Source of the DNA: Amblyornis subalaris
Lineage: Eukaryota; Chordata; Aves; Passeriformes; Ptilonorhynchidae
Assembly: GCA_018881555.1 (NCBI GenBank)
Contig: JACAXG010000054.1
Coordinates: 1,984,001 to 2,048,000 of the forward strand
Length of the DNA stretch: 64,000 nucleotides
Direction: 5' to 3'
Each line of letters opens with the position of its first letter. Position 1 is the stretch's first letter. The translations under genes were made by a program, and so were the position numbers. The notes beneath the pieces are model-generated. The model was not told where the DNA came from. It ran no database searches and worked only from the letters and a program-made list of their open reading frames with translations. Below, in pieces: positions 53,101 through 64,000 of the stretch.

Positions 53101-54509
53101 TTAAGCAGGCTTGGAGAAGTCCTGAAGAGCATTAACATGCTGCCTCTGACAGCTGAGAGTGTTTTGCCACAGGTGTAGTTTTCCCCAGAGGACTCTGAAG
53201 AGAGTCCTGAAAAGAGAATAGATGTCCTTTTTTTGTCCTTGATCAGAAAGGGGTGTGTAGCACTCAGCAGAGGGTTTATTTAACAGCTTGCTTGTATCCA
53301 TGGGGTAATATCAAGCACTAAAGTGTTAGTAAGAAGTAAGTTTAGCAGGGGATACTACTTTCACACTGCCTGGTAATAAGCTGTAAAAATCATCCCTGAA
53401 ATATGCCTCCTTCTGTGATGAGGAGTTACAAACAGGTTATAATTCACCAGACATTTCTAAAAGCAGTGATATGCAAGAGGAAGACAGACCACTGCAGCAG
53501 ATGATGTAGGAGTAGAGAGATTACTGAATAAGAAAAGCTAGAAGGAAAAATGACTTCTCATGACACTAGGGAGGCACGTTTCAAACTTGGCTTATAATTG
53601 TATGTACTTTACCTGTCTCTGAAATTCTCTTACATATATTAATATTATAGCAACCTATATGAACAAAATGGGCAGTGTGCCAAAGGGGGGTTGTAATTTT
53701 CAAGTACCTCCGTATTGTTATTGGAGAGGGGAGGAGGATATCCACTAAAAGTGTAATTATGTGGCAATTCCAGGGAAATTGATTATTATTAGCTTTTTAT
53801 GATCACACTAACAAAGTCAATGATCCAAGATAAAATAGCAAAAATTAGTGCTTGAACAATATTCAACAACAAGGTATCACCAGGTGAGAGTGGATGTATC
53901 TGAAACCAGATGATTCCTGAAAGGGAAATGGCTATCTCCCACCAATTATAACGATGGATGTGCTCTATTAAAGCCTGATCCACTTTAATGGGGGTCTCCC
54001 AGCATGAGAGGCCATGTAAGTATGCAATGACACATACAGTATCGAGAAGTGGGTGGGTGTTTATTCTAAATACCCACATCACTGGGGTATTTGCACCTTT
54101 AACCAACAGAGAGAGTTACAGGTAGTGAATACAGATCAATTTCTTCAAGTTGGTTATTGCTTTAACAAAATCTTTTGTCACTTTTTCTAACATTCGCCTT
54201 CAGTCCCCCAAACACAGCATGGAGACTGGGTACCTGCATAGTCAGAACTGTCACTTGTCAGCCATGTCTTCCCCTTTGAGGCTTCGTGGTTTTATATATA
54301 ATGATTAAAAACGCTTCTCTGGGATGTGAGAAGGCTTTTCTAAAAGGAGAGCAAGTTGCTGCAATACAATAGCGAAATATTTTTGAAGGTCATAATAATA
54401 AAGTAGGGGAAAGAGAATAATCATTATTGCTCTTTCTTGTCATTAGTTTGCTTTCTGATATCCCACACTGTAACTAGAACATTATTCAAGAACACCCATC
54501 ACAGTGCTT

Positions 54510-55884
54510 AACAAGATTTAATGTACATTTATTCTTAACATGTGGAACATATAAAGATTTTATACTGAATAAATGAAATTCATTAAGCCAGAGGAAAAGG
54601 AGGAATTTACATCAAGTTTTTTTCTTTTTTAACTACATTATCTTGAAATACAAATGCAGATTCTTGTCACTGAAAAATCTTTGAAGTTGTGTTTCTTCCT
54701 TTTTTTTCCTGTATATATTTTTTGTCTGTAGACTGGTAACCATTTTCTTAAATCAATCCATACGTAACCATTTCCACACCTTGATTTATAAAGCAAATTG
54801 TGATCGGCTGCTCTCCCGAAATAGAGCATGACTTTATACATACAGAAACTTGTACATTACCCTCAGTTGTTGGTTTTCTGTGTTGGGTTTTTACTTTTTT
54901 CTTTTTTTTTTTTTATTATTTTTTGGAGATATGGCCCAAATGAAAGAAAAGAATAATTCTACTATCACTTTGTAGATACCACATCATGAAAAAGAAACTA
55001 AAAACTTTGTACTAAAAAAAAAAAAATGAGGGTATGTTTCATGTACAACTTCTATATACATCACGGCCCTTAGGCAATAAAAAAATATTTTAAAAAATGA
55101 TTAAAGGAATTGTGAAGAACTGTCATTGTGGAAGGTCAAAAAAAAAAACCCAGATGTAGACAAGACAGTTCTGGTGAGGAAGCAATTGATGTTTAACTTC
55201 AGGTTTTGTTTAAAAATCTTTTAACTTGACTTATTTTGTTTTGTTTTGCTCCTAGCCTAATGTAACCATTTCTCCTGAGGAGAAATCAGTATCGTTTTGG
55301 ATTTTGACTACTGACTGACACCCTCCTTGATCCCCTATACCTACATCACTATAATCTTCTATTGCACAGAGCTTTGGGTGATGGTATACAAGTTTTTTTT
55401 TATTTTTTCCTTATTTGAAAAAATAAAACACACAGGAACTTGGTATGTTGGTTATTTTTCACCTTTTCGTTTCAAAGTGGTGAGTTTTTTTTTCCCCATC
55501 ATACAATGGTTTGCCATAACATTTTTTTTAAAAAGTCACTAGTTCGCTTCCCAAAAAATATGCAATACAAACATGGAAAAGAACATTGAAAAGGATAATC
55601 TATGGAAAAAAAAAGTGTGACCTTTGAATGTACTAGACAGCAACTTTGGTTAAAAAAAATAAAATAAAAAGATGTACTTATACACATAGACAGCAAATAT
55701 TAATTTCATAACTGTTCAAATTAATAATTTCTTTAATTCCCAATTGGTAAATAGTGAATGGGGCAGAGGAGCAAAGATTCTTTTTTTTTTCCTTCTTCCT
55801 ACGTTGGATAAACAAGAACAGAAAACAGCCAGTTATATGTGACCCTCTAATCTCCACTCACACATGCTTGGCTTCTCACTTATG
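54510..55884 (-). other. ARID1B: ARID1B 3' untranslated region (candidate extent)
   Basis: The stretch downstream of the TGA at 55887-55885 is AT-rich and carries several homopolymer runs, including a T-rich block on the plus strand near 54885-54920 and an A13 run at 55014-55026. I place the end near 54510 because an AATAAA hexamer on the minus strand (54533-54528) is followed, further 3', by a G/T-rich stretch (about 54500-54480 on the minus strand), as expected for a cleavage site. The coding end is certain. The 3' boundary is inferred, and other AATAAA matches near 54910 and 55404 could give shorter isoforms. Confidence 0.6.
54528..54533 (-). terminator. Candidate ARID1B polyadenylation signal AATAAA
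   Basis: The plus strand reads TTTATT, which is AATAAA in the gene's direction, about 1.35 kb after the stop codon. The minus-strand sequence some 30-50 nt further downstream is G/T-rich (GATGGGTGTTCTTG), a plausible downstream element. Without transcript data this is the best candidate rather than a proven site. Confidence 0.5.
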
Positions 55885-57597
55885 TCATAACTGCCCAATC
55901 TGAAAAAGTACATCACAGATGACAGATGCAACCAGAGAGTTCAGGACAGCAGATATTGAGATATCCAGCAAACGACCCTCGTGCAAAAGGAACTCGGAGC
56001 GGTTCTCGTCCACTCTCGCCATGGCCAGCAAGGCCTTGGCTGCCCTGCACATCATGTCTACGCTAGGCGGCTCCAGAGGTGGAGGCTGCATGTGCATGAG
56101 GTTATGCTGGCTCTGCTGGTACTGGGCCATAGTGACCCCATCCTCCAGGAAGCTTATCAAGTTTCCGATGCTTCCCTTCTGCACAGCTATTGCCCTTGCT
56201 GCTAATGTGTCCCCCTGGGCAAGGTTCGATAGGAGCGCCATGGACATTTCTCGGCAGACCGGGTTTTTGCGGTCCCCAACGTACCTAACTAAAGTAGCGT
56301 AGAGTTTCTCCTGACGACTGAATGGGGGGGTGGCCAAGATAAGGTCCACATTATTGTCCTGGATACTGAGCTTACACAGGGTCTCCAGCACAAGTCTCTG
56401 AGGCGAAAGAACTGAGTTGGGCCCCACGGTCGGAAAAGGATCCTGTGCCTCTGCAGACGGGCACACCATCCAGTGCAGCAAGCCATCCAAAATTGGCAAA
56501 CAGATGCTTTCTGTATAAGCAGACAAGTCTAGCTGCCCAGAAATGTTGGCTAATGTGACCAATGTATTATCCCTCAAGACCTCGAGGCAGTCCCACCACC
56601 ACTCATCCTTGCTGCAGGCCACCCCTTTGTCCTCCTCTTCCTCCTTCTCATAAGTCTGCGGCGCTCGCTTTCTTTCTGGATGCTCGTGGTGAAGAAGGAT
56701 CAACTTTCCCAGGATCAGCACCAAGCCTGGATGTTTGGACATTTCGGTGTCATTGCCAGGCACAAAAGACAAGCTACGGACGATATTTGACACACAGATG
56801 CAGCGTTTGGCCAAGGAGTCTTGCCAGTGAGTTATGGTGCATAGAGGAGTCTCATCCCGGCTCCTTGGCTCATCCTCTAGCAGTTTAATATTCCGGTGGC
56901 TTTTGGCTTGATGGATCCCAAAGGGAAATTTACTGCTCTCTGTTTGGGAACCAGAATTTGAGTCTTCAGGCAATGCTCCTGGCCGAGCCGAGAGGACATC
57001 ATCAATGGTTGCTGTTATACTCTTTTCTTGTTGTTCCTCAGATTCACCTTTCCCCTCAAGGTCCTTCTTTTTGCTTGGAGAGTTCAAGGGAGGAGAGGCT
57101 TTCCTGCGTGGAGGAATCTCCATCTTGCTTTCAAAGTGGGTTTGGATATGCTCAGTTGTGTCACCACCACCAAGCTGCCAGTGGAGAAGTCCACTATCAA
57201 ATTCCTGAACGCGTCCAAGTTTGTCAGATCGGTCAACAACAAATAGATTATTTTTCTTTACAATCTTTATTGGCAGCTTGTCAAATTTACTGGCTTGTTT
57301 TGGCCTCTCACTTGGATCAGCAATGGCACCAGGAGTGGAAAAAACAATGCTCTTTTCTTCTCCTTCCACCTTCTCATCCTCCCCCTCCTCCTCATCTTCA
57401 TCAAAATAGTCGATACATTCGTCATTCTCATCTTTTCCAGTATCCTCTGCCAAGGACTGACTATCATCTTTCTTGGCTGCTTTGTGATCAAGTGCTTTGT
57501 GGCCTGGATCTCCCACTTCATATTCCATAAGGATTCCAAAAATGTCAATCAGGCATTTTCTAAAATATTCTACTAAAAGCTCAAGAAATCCAGACAA
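55885..57597 (-). CDS. ARID1B: ARID1B last coding exon with the BAF250_C region
   Basis: It begins in phase 0 with [20 protein letters not shown] after a strong polypyrimidine tract and CAG (AG at 57599-57598). It encodes 570 residues ending in DVLFQIGQL and TGA. Domains in order: a short helical segment; a Lys/Asp/Glu-rich linker with a strongly acidic patch ([20 protein letters not shown], about exon residues 60-80); a Ser/Lys-rich low-complexity linker ([20 protein letters not shown]); then from about residue 285 the BAF250_C domain, with [20 protein letters not shown] and [20 protein letters not shown]. One LXXLL motif (LDGLL) falls in [11 protein letters not shown]. This C-terminal region is known in ARID1 proteins to bind the core BAF subunits. 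Two long antisense open frames within the exon are shadows of it. Confidence 0.97.
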   Translation of the reverse strand: MSGFLELLVEYFRKCLIDIFGILMEYEVGDPGHKALDHKAAKKDDSQSLAEDTGKDENDECIDYFDEDEEEGEDEKVEGEEKSIVFSTPGAIADPSERPKQASKFDKLPIKIVKKNNLFVVDRSDKLGRVQEFDSGLLHWQLGGGDTTEHIQTHFESKMEIPPRRKASPPLNSPSKKKDLEGKGESEEQQEKSITATIDDVLSARPGALPEDSNSGSQTESSKFPFGIHQAKSHRNIKLLEDEPRSRDETPLCTITHWQDSLAKRCICVSNIVRSLSFVPGNDTEMSKHPGLVLILGKLILLHHEHPERKRAPQTYEKEEEEDKGVACSKDEWWWDCLEVLRDNTLVTLANISGQLDLSAYTESICLPILDGLLHWMVCPSAEAQDPFPTVGPNSVLSPQRLVLETLCKLSIQDNNVDLILATPPFSRQEKLYATLVRYVGDRKNPVCREMSMALLSNLAQGDTLAARAIAVQKGSIGNLISFLEDGVTMAQYQQSQHNLMHMQPPPLEPPSVDMMCRAAKALLAMARVDENRSEFLLHEGRLLDISISAVLNSLVASVICDVLFQIGQL

Positions 57598-60500
57598 CTG
57601 AGGGGAGAAGAAAGAGAGAACATAAAAATAACGTAAATATGTTTGTCTCCACAGAATTTTATTAGGAACACTGATGCATACATTTGTGAATATTTCCCTC
57701 ATCCTGCTGTGGACTTGCGGCCAGGTCCTGCATGGCAGAAGTTAATCCAAAGACATTCTTCTAGAGTCTGTCCAAGCAGTATATAATGTCAAACTACCAT
57801 GACTCCGTTTGCTTAAACTGTAACAGCTATGAGAAGTACAAAACTTTATTAATGTCTCCTTTAAGCCACAGTAGACATCTGGCTTAGCTGTTCTGTCCCC
57901 TTGGAAGTGCCTATTATTCTTCATTTTTTGCACAGAGTACTGAAGTTCTTGACTATTTTTTCTGATTCGTACTTTTATTAGATATCTAAAGTTTGCAATT
58001 CTCCCTCTCCTCCTTTGTCTCTGAAACCAACTGTCATGTAGGAACCTGCAGTTCAGGGTCCAAGTACTGATATCCTAGATTAATATTCCATCTCTATTGG
58101 AATAATTCCATTTTTTGTCTGGCAATAGTTAAAAATTGTTATTGGAGCCTGGTGCTGTAAGCCACCCTTCAGAAACAGTTTTCATTTAGGTTTAATCTTC
58201 TTAATTAACTTGTAATCACTTTCTTATGGAAAAGAAGTTGTTGGACTTGGTATTAATTTACGCTCAGTGGCTTTATTATTAAAAATTCTTTGCTGTTATG
58301 ATGCATTCAGCCTGATTATCTAGCTTTTAATGTGCTGGTTTTTTTTTTTAATTGTGGGCTAATAGGTTTTCAGTAAAATGCAGCCTTTTGTCCATTCTAT
58401 ATTCTCTTATGATTGCCAACCCCTCAAAGAACTAAGAACAAACTGATGCTTATGAACCACAGGAGTTACCAGTCATCATATGGTCCTGGCTGCCACTGGA
58501 AATAGAGTCCAAGGCAAACATAACAGAAGAATATATGTATTTACAATATGCCTGGTATTCTGTGCAACTTGCATAGGGTGTATTAACACAATTTCTGATA
58601 GAATTCAGAGGAGATTCACCTCATTTAACTTCAAACACCCACACTAGTCACACACCTAACCTAATTGTCTAGATTCCTTTTATAATCAATGGTCTTTTAC
58701 AGGCCATTTCTAGGGTATGATTCATCTGACCTATTTTAGATCTCTTCTTCTGGGTGAGATAAATCATGCTATAGATATCCCTAGTTCTAAAGTTAGGTGG
58801 GATGTAATGTACCATTTGTGTCTGTACTTAAAAAAAAGTCATTATATTTAAAAAATGATGAGTTACACTATTAGTAACCAAGGAATGAATGGAGGAGAGA
58901 AACTGAATATTTAATTTGTACAAATTTTAGATCATGTGCATTATCAGCATGCCATCTATTACTACCACCTAACAGGCAAATGATTAGAGCAGAGCTGAAA
59001 AATGCTGGGAGGCAGTGAGGCAAAAGCACACACTGTTAAATCCTGTGTTACTTGCATCCTATGGATAGACAGTGGATTTTAGCCTTCAAATTGTCAATTT
59101 AGTATTCCTGTGAAAACTTAATTCACCAGAAGAAGAAAGCGAACAGAAAATAAGCAATTAAATAAAATCCCACAGTCTCACATGGAACTACTGAATAAGA
59201 CAAGTTATCACCAAAAGACAGCCTTCATATCAGTTCAATATAGTTTTGCAAAGTCTTCTATGGAGACACAAATTAAGAAAGATTACTAACATACTGCTGT
59301 TTTGTGGGATAATCCTATCATGTGTGTGAATTTACACATTAGTCTTTTGGCAGTGCTAAAATTCTTATATCCCTACATACTCCTTTATATAAGAAATATC
59401 CTTCTTTCAGGCTTATTAATCTCCTCTGTTCAACCTACATCTACCTCTTGTTACTCACTGTTACCAATCATAAACAAGTAGAAGTTTTGCAGTATTAAAG
59501 TTTATGTTAACTAGAATAAATTGTAAAGGCCATCAGCATTTTTGTAGGTATCTTACTTCAGCTTTCCTTCCCTGGGAAGCTGAGAAGTACACAGCTTTCT
59601 CACTTACCTGAGAGAGGTTGAAAGTAGCAACAGTGCTGTCATCATACAGAAGAATATTAATAGTGTCTAGCGCCCAGGTACTTTCAGCCAAAAGACCAGA
59701 CTTAAGAGACATCATCACTCTCCAGGCCTCAGGAGTTACTGGAGAAAGAAGGAAGGAAAGTAAAATAGTATTAGTGCATCCTTGGAGACCGTTAATGAGT
59801 TCTGAAAGATTAAACTGTGACGTTCTGAGAATGCAAATTTAAATGATATAGTTACAGAAACCAGAAACACTGGTTAAGACCCTACTTTCACCACTCAGCT
59901 CTGTTCAGTTTTCTGTAACTGCTGCTAATCCTTACTGCTGGAGAATATCCTAACAGGGCCATTCTTCCTGACTTTGCTGAACCTGAAATAATCGTACAAA
60001 CTTAAAGAAGTTGACTAAACCAATTCATCAGTAAACAAAGGTAGAATACTCTGTCAGGAGTGCGGAAATCTGAAGTATGGGAACTTGAATGTACGAAATG
60101 TAACCGGAATTTAAGGTAAGAAGATACTTGGGAACAAATACGGAGAGAAACAAACAGCACAAATACTATGGAATGATCAAATGGACCATTCAAGGAAGGC
60201 AGAGATTGCAATTACACAGCAGAACAGCATGAGCTTCCATGGAACAACAACATGGAAAGCTCTGCTAACCTAAGTATTGTATTGGTGATTTTACAGGCAT
60301 TCTCAAGGATTTTTCAACACACCTCATTTTGAAATCTGAGGCAAGTTTAACTTTTAATGCATTTCTGGAGACCTCATGTCTCCATATAAAATATTGCTTT
60401 CATTTCAAGTCAGATTGTCTGGGATGAGTTTTACCTATCATCCTCACTGATGCACGTTATCACATTTTTATCGAAGACAATCACACTATAGTTACGAAAG

Positions 60501-61392
60501 TTCACTATCTATCAAAAGAGTCTTAAAAAGCGAAAGAAAATCAGAATCAAAGTCCCTTTCTCACAACTTATTTTGGTATTTAGCTTTTGTTTTGATGCTT
60601 ACCAATATCTTTTGAGGTAATCTTTCGTCTTGGTTTTAAGACTGGTTGGGATGCTTCTACAGAGCCTGGGGGGAAGGTAATTTCTCGCCTAATTGGTGGT
60701 GGTTGGGGTGGAGGTCCTGTGACCTGTGACACTGGAACTGTGGGTATAACCTTTTGCATCTTCATTGAGGGTAGGAAAGGAGACTTGCTTGGAGACATAC
60801 GGTTTTCCAAGGAGCGCTGGAAGGATGCTGGACTTGGAGCTCTAGAGATGTGGTTTGGCATAGAGGGTGGTGTCTGGTAGGATGACTGAGGAGGTCTAGT
60901 GATAGGCTGCATGGAGGCTGAGGATGACATATAAGAAGGCTGCCGTTGGTTGACATGAGAAGGCCACTGACTCTCATGGTTTATCCTCTGGTCAGGTACC
61001 ATCATATCATCAGTGCGATTCATCCCTGGATACGGAGGGGCCTGTGCAGGGCCTCCTGGACCTTGCCTATTCTGGTAAGGGTAAGGCATATCATTTCGTG
61101 TTGGCCACATGTTCTGCTGAGGACCTTCACTGGAGGATGACGACTGCATGGGGCCACCTATCATCTGGGGAGGTATTCCATGCTGCTGCATTTGTCCTGG
61201 GCCCTGCATCCTCTCCCTGTTATATGGATATGGATACTGTCCCTGCATGGGCCTCCTGTCAGGCCCTGTGTAAGCGTTGCTGTACTGGTTATACATTTCC
61301 TGCTGCTGGTTGCCATACTGCATGTTATACATATCCCCTTCGTGGCGTTTGGCTGGAGGCCCATACATGCCATCCATGTGTCGCTTGTAGTT
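55885..61392 (-). CDS. ARID1B: ARID1B, C-terminal coding part (last three coding exons, 5' partial)
   Basis: The segments 61392-60603, 59738-59608 and 57597-55885 join on the minus strand into one frame of about 877 residues ending at TGA (55887-55885). The sequence matches the C-terminal third of ARID1B (BAF250B), the ARID subunit of the BAF (SWI/SNF) chromatin-remodelling complex in the nucleus. It contains the motifs [57 protein letters not shown] and [19 protein letters not shown]. The order is a Q/P/M/Y-rich low-complexity stretch, a basic segment ([11 protein letters not shown]), then the globular C-terminal BAF250_C region. The upstream exons, including the ARID DNA-binding domain, lie beyond the window edge. 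All four splice sites that can be seen are canonical. ARID1A shares this architecture, but the residues, especially [16 protein letters not shown] and the exon 18 text, follow ARID1B. No frameshift or internal stop is seen, so the gene looks intact. Confidence 0.98.
57598..59607 (-). other. ARID1B: ARID1B last intron
   Basis: This intron of about 2.0 kb runs from GTAAGT (59607) to CTCCCCTCAG (57598) on the minus strand. Apart from homopolymer runs (T-rich near 58341-58352) I see no repeat, RNA gene or extra exon in it. Its open frames are short and unlike any family I recognise. Confidence 0.9.
59608..59738 (-). CDS. ARID1B: ARID1B penultimate coding exon
   Basis: This 131-nt exon begins with the last two bases of a codon split across the intron: G at the end of the previous exon plus TA gives Val. 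It encodes [20 protein letters not shown] followed by [20 protein letters not shown] and LSQ. The acceptor AG is at 59740-59739 after a C/T-rich tract, and the donor is CAG/GTAAGTG with GT at 59607-59606, a near-consensus site. The exon leaves phase 0, which matches the phase-0 start of the last exon. This is the beginning of the conserved helical C-terminal region shared by ARID1A and ARID1B. Reading past the donor gives VSEKAVYF, which is intronic. Confidence 0.97.
59739..60602 (-). other. ARID1B: ARID1B intron between the third-last and second-last coding exons
   Basis: This 864-nt intron runs from GTAAGC (60602) to TTTCTCCAG (59739) on the minus strand. It interrupts a Val codon after its first base. 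Nothing else is recognisable inside it. Confidence 0.9.
60603..61392 (-). CDS. ARID1B: ARID1B third-from-last coding exon (exon 18 in the 20-exon numbering)
   Basis: This 790-nt exon starts in phase 0 after a T-rich tract and CAG acceptor (AG at 61394-61393), with first residues [11 protein letters not shown]. It ends one base into a codon (KDI + G) at a GTAAGC donor (60602-60601). It encodes about 263 residues dominated by Gln, Pro, Met, Tyr and Ser. Examples are the [19 protein letters not shown] and [18 protein letters not shown] stretches, followed by [16 protein letters not shown] and the [18 protein letters not shown] segment. Such regions are expected to be disordered and prion-like in ARID1 proteins. 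The end is basic ([11 protein letters not shown]). The ATG at 61377 is only an internal Met, not a start codon, because the frame continues upstream through the acceptor. Confidence 0.96.
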
Positions 61393-64000
61393 CTGAAAAA
61401 AAAATTTTGGGAAGATGTGTCACTTTTACTCCACACACAATACAAATATACTGTCTGAAAGCTCATTCAAAAAGCTGAAGGCACTTAGTTCTAGAGGGAT
61501 CGTGCTGACTCCAGAGTCAGGCATGCAGTGCTGTGGTTAGGCTTGATCCAGTGCTTTCTTTTTAAGCCTCTGTTTTGCTGTGCTTATAACAGAATACTAA
61601 AAGGAAACTTATCCTTGGGCTAAATTTTCTTATGCTTGCTCTCATTTTCTCCCTTTCCTTTCCCATCTGTCAGATTAAATTCCACTGGTCATTTCAGACA
61701 TGCATGAAAAGACAACAGTCCTCACCAACTACAATATTTTCACTTCTTTTTTAGTCTACTAAGAAGAAAAATCTTAAAAAAAATTCAAAACCACCCAGTG
61801 AATCTTTTCAAGAGACAAGCTCTGAATAAACTCTTAAAGTAACAAGATATGCTGCAAGCATGCATGTCTGAAACACTGAATCTTAAAATAGGACACACAC
61901 TACACGCAGTAAATTTATTAGTAGGAGAAAATATTCTGCTGCATTCAATACCCTGTGTAATTCCCAGGAATATCGTCCTATTTGGGCAACTGTCCTTTTC
62001 CCAAATCATCCTAATCACATTTAATTTACTGTGAGGTTATTAGAGCAAATGGTCACATCCAAACGTTCTGTTCTAGTTTATGCAGGTTCTCACCCTGCTG
62101 TTCAGTAATGAATTGAGCAATGTAACTAACAGCTGCCACCTATGATTTATTCCCTCTTTGTTTCTTACTCCCTCAAGTGGGGAATGTTGTGTGAGGTAAG
62201 CTGTTTTACCTCGGGGAGAACTGAGTGGTTTTTAAACCATACAAGCTTGTATGTATTTGTGTTTAAGACGGCAGAACAAAAAAAAGACATGTTGCTCTTC
62301 GAGGGGAAGGTGGTAAAGTTTGCAGCGGTCTTTAGTTCCTGTGGGAGTTTGTTCCACAGTTCAAACCACACTGAGTGCTCTGAAGCAAAAAATGTGAATT
62401 AAATGGGTGATTTTTGAATATATGATCTATGGCAAATTCAAAGTTACAGCTCCCCCGGAAACTGTAGCTCAGTAACATTGCACAATGTATACTAATGTAC
62501 TAGAGGTAAGATCAGATAAAATTCTGTATGTATTCAATATGGCAAAGTTAAAACAGCTCTGGGATTCATAAACTCATCTTTCAACTTTGGTGCTCATAAA
62601 ACCACAACTACTGTATTGTACGAAAGCATTTTTTTTTAAACTTGCTATAGAGCTTTCTGGCTATCTGAGAAATACCTATTTCCAGCCTTACATGAACTAC
62701 TTGCTGAACTAAATTCCACCCTTGGGGCCAATTTATACATTAAGAAATGACTTGGCAGTTGCCACACCTAAAAATGTGGTGTTTGTTTTGCCAAAATGAC
62801 TCAGTGCTTACAGCAGACACTTGGGAATGAAGCATGTGCCTTTTTAAAAGCACTCTAGTACCTTGTTATGTGCAGAGGCAACGTGCCCAATGGCCCCCAG
62901 TGCAGAGGACAGTGATGCACCAGAGCTCCCCTCTCCTGTGTACAGGCTCAGGAGGAGACTAAGACTGCACAGCGTGTGTCTCTTTCCACTGAGATGTGGA
63001 ATTCTGAGACCTCACAGAGGACAAAAAGCCACCAACACAGGTCACCTGCTGCATAATAGCTCTTGGGATATAAGCATTCATAGAGGAATTGAAAAACTTG
63101 GCTCCAAGTGTTTCATTAGCCCCAGGAGTTCACGCTCCAATCACCTCTTTCGCAGGTCATTCCCTAGCCTTCGGGTTGTAGATAAAGCTTTGAAAGGGTC
63201 ATTTTTCACATCACTCCTGTACCTCTACAGAGTAAGATTTAGGAAATTGTAAATAAACTACTGGCAACTGAATCTCTAGCTAAATGAACAAGTGGAATCC
63301 TCTGGGGAAGGGAGGGAGAGGCTGAGGCTGGTCAGGAACCTTGTCCTTCATTCTTCACTGCTTTTCTGCATTAACGCATTTTGCATTCAAGAGTCACAGT
63401 ACAAAATATATAAACAGCACTATGGACAGGGCCAAATACATTTTTATGAATTCTAGCTGTCTCCTTGCTTAAATGAACATGTAGTTAATATATTCCCTGC
63501 ACACATTAGCATGGAATATCACAAACTGTTCTGTTATATATCTTTGCAATTTCCCCACTAAATCACCTAGACTGCTAGCATATGCTCATCATAAAAACCA
63601 ACAAAACAGTCTTCTGATTATGTTATTTTTGAGATGTTATGAACCAAAGAGATAAGCAAGAAATTCTGAAACTTAAATTTATATATGTTTTTAGTACAGT
63701 GCAATCTAAGATCTCTTTTGGTTTCTCCCCACAGCACCCCCCACTCCTGACCCCAATTTCCTAGTAAAACTCCATCCCAAACTGAAAAGAACTATCTGAA
63801 ATTGGCTGAAAACTAGCTCACATTTTAGTTTTTTTGTAATAATGAAATGCTTTCTATTCTGGAAGCTAACTTCAAGTATTGTATGACTAGAATTGAATTA
63901 CTAACACTCAGCATCAAACTGATCCTGTAGAAGTTAGTGGAGTTTTGATATTGACTTATAAGGTGTGATTTTGCTCACAAGGTATTAATCATACATATAC
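61393..64000 (-). other. ARID1B: ARID1B intron, 3' part (cut by window edge)
   Basis: This is intronic sequence upstream of the NYKRH exon, ending in a T-rich tract and CAG at 61393. No preceding ARID1B exon is recognisable up to 64000. A plus-strand open frame of 129 codons at 62863-63252 has no recognisable homology and runs antisense to the gene, so I treat it as chance. I see no clear transposon in this segment. Confidence 0.85.

Larger units (their letters stand above)
48135..54509. other. Sequence between the last CR1 and the ARID1B 3' end, no recognisable gene
   Basis: AT-rich with short frames. The most protein-like is a minus-strand frame at about 53789-54145, rich in Trp and Ile with hydrophobic stretches. 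I cannot assign it. A 10-bp-arm inverted repeat lies at 48967-48988 and an A15 run at 50130. Confidence 0.65.

Noticed and set aside
56958..57530. 190-codon plus-strand open frame
   Set aside because: It is antisense to the ARID1B last exon. Its sequence is the complement of conserved ARID1B coding DNA and has no independent support.
61044..61478. 144-codon plus-strand open frame
   Set aside because: It is antisense to the ARID1B Q/P-rich exon and runs over its splice acceptor.
62863..63252. 129-codon plus-strand open frame inside an ARID1B intron
   Set aside because: Arg/Ser/Leu-rich translation without a known motif, antisense to the gene. Not supportable as coding.
1..64000. CRISPR arrays, operons, ribosome-binding sites, phage or plasmid features
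   Set aside because: The window is vertebrate nuclear DNA with introns and LINE/SINE repeats. No regularly spaced direct repeats or prokaryotic gene organisation are present.

Overview
This is a vertebrate nuclear genomic window, almost certainly from a songbird-type (passerine) bird. The interspersed repeats are CR1 LINEs, one ending in the ATTCTRTG-type 3' microsatellite typical of avian CR1. There is also a short element fusing a tRNA-Ile head to a CR1 3' tail, the TguSINE1 architecture known from passerines. The one recognisable gene has introns and is ARID1B, which lies on chromosome 3 in chicken.

Layout. From 64000 down to about 54510 on the minus strand lies the 3' end of ARID1B: part of an intron (61393-64000), then the last three coding exons (61392-60603, 59738-59608, 57597-55885), then a 3'UTR of about 1.4 kb with an AATAAA signal at 54528-54533. 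The three exons join in frame with canonical GT/AG sites and encode the last 877 residues or so of the protein, including the BAF250_C region. The remaining 54.5 kb is AT-rich sequence downstream of ARID1B in which I recognise no protein-coding gene. In mammals the next gene, TMEM242, lies tail-to-tail with ARID1B; I found none of its exons here.

Repeats. The downstream region holds a TguSINE1-like SINE (12645-12784, minus), an old decayed CR1-clade LINE (about 16640-17935, plus), a younger CR1 (about 36310-37415, minus) split by a separate insertion (36400-36785), and two 3'-truncated CR1 copies in the same orientation (46400-46732 and about 47505-48134, plus). There are also several simple repeats.

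The most unusual structure is that 386-bp insertion. It has perfect 50-bp terminal inverted repeats, a 6-bp target-site duplication and an interior that looks like a solo LTR. Second is a perfect 26-bp palindrome at 9702-9727 made of two facing RUNX-type half sites. I see no gene cluster, defence system, CRISPR array or other novel multi-gene system.
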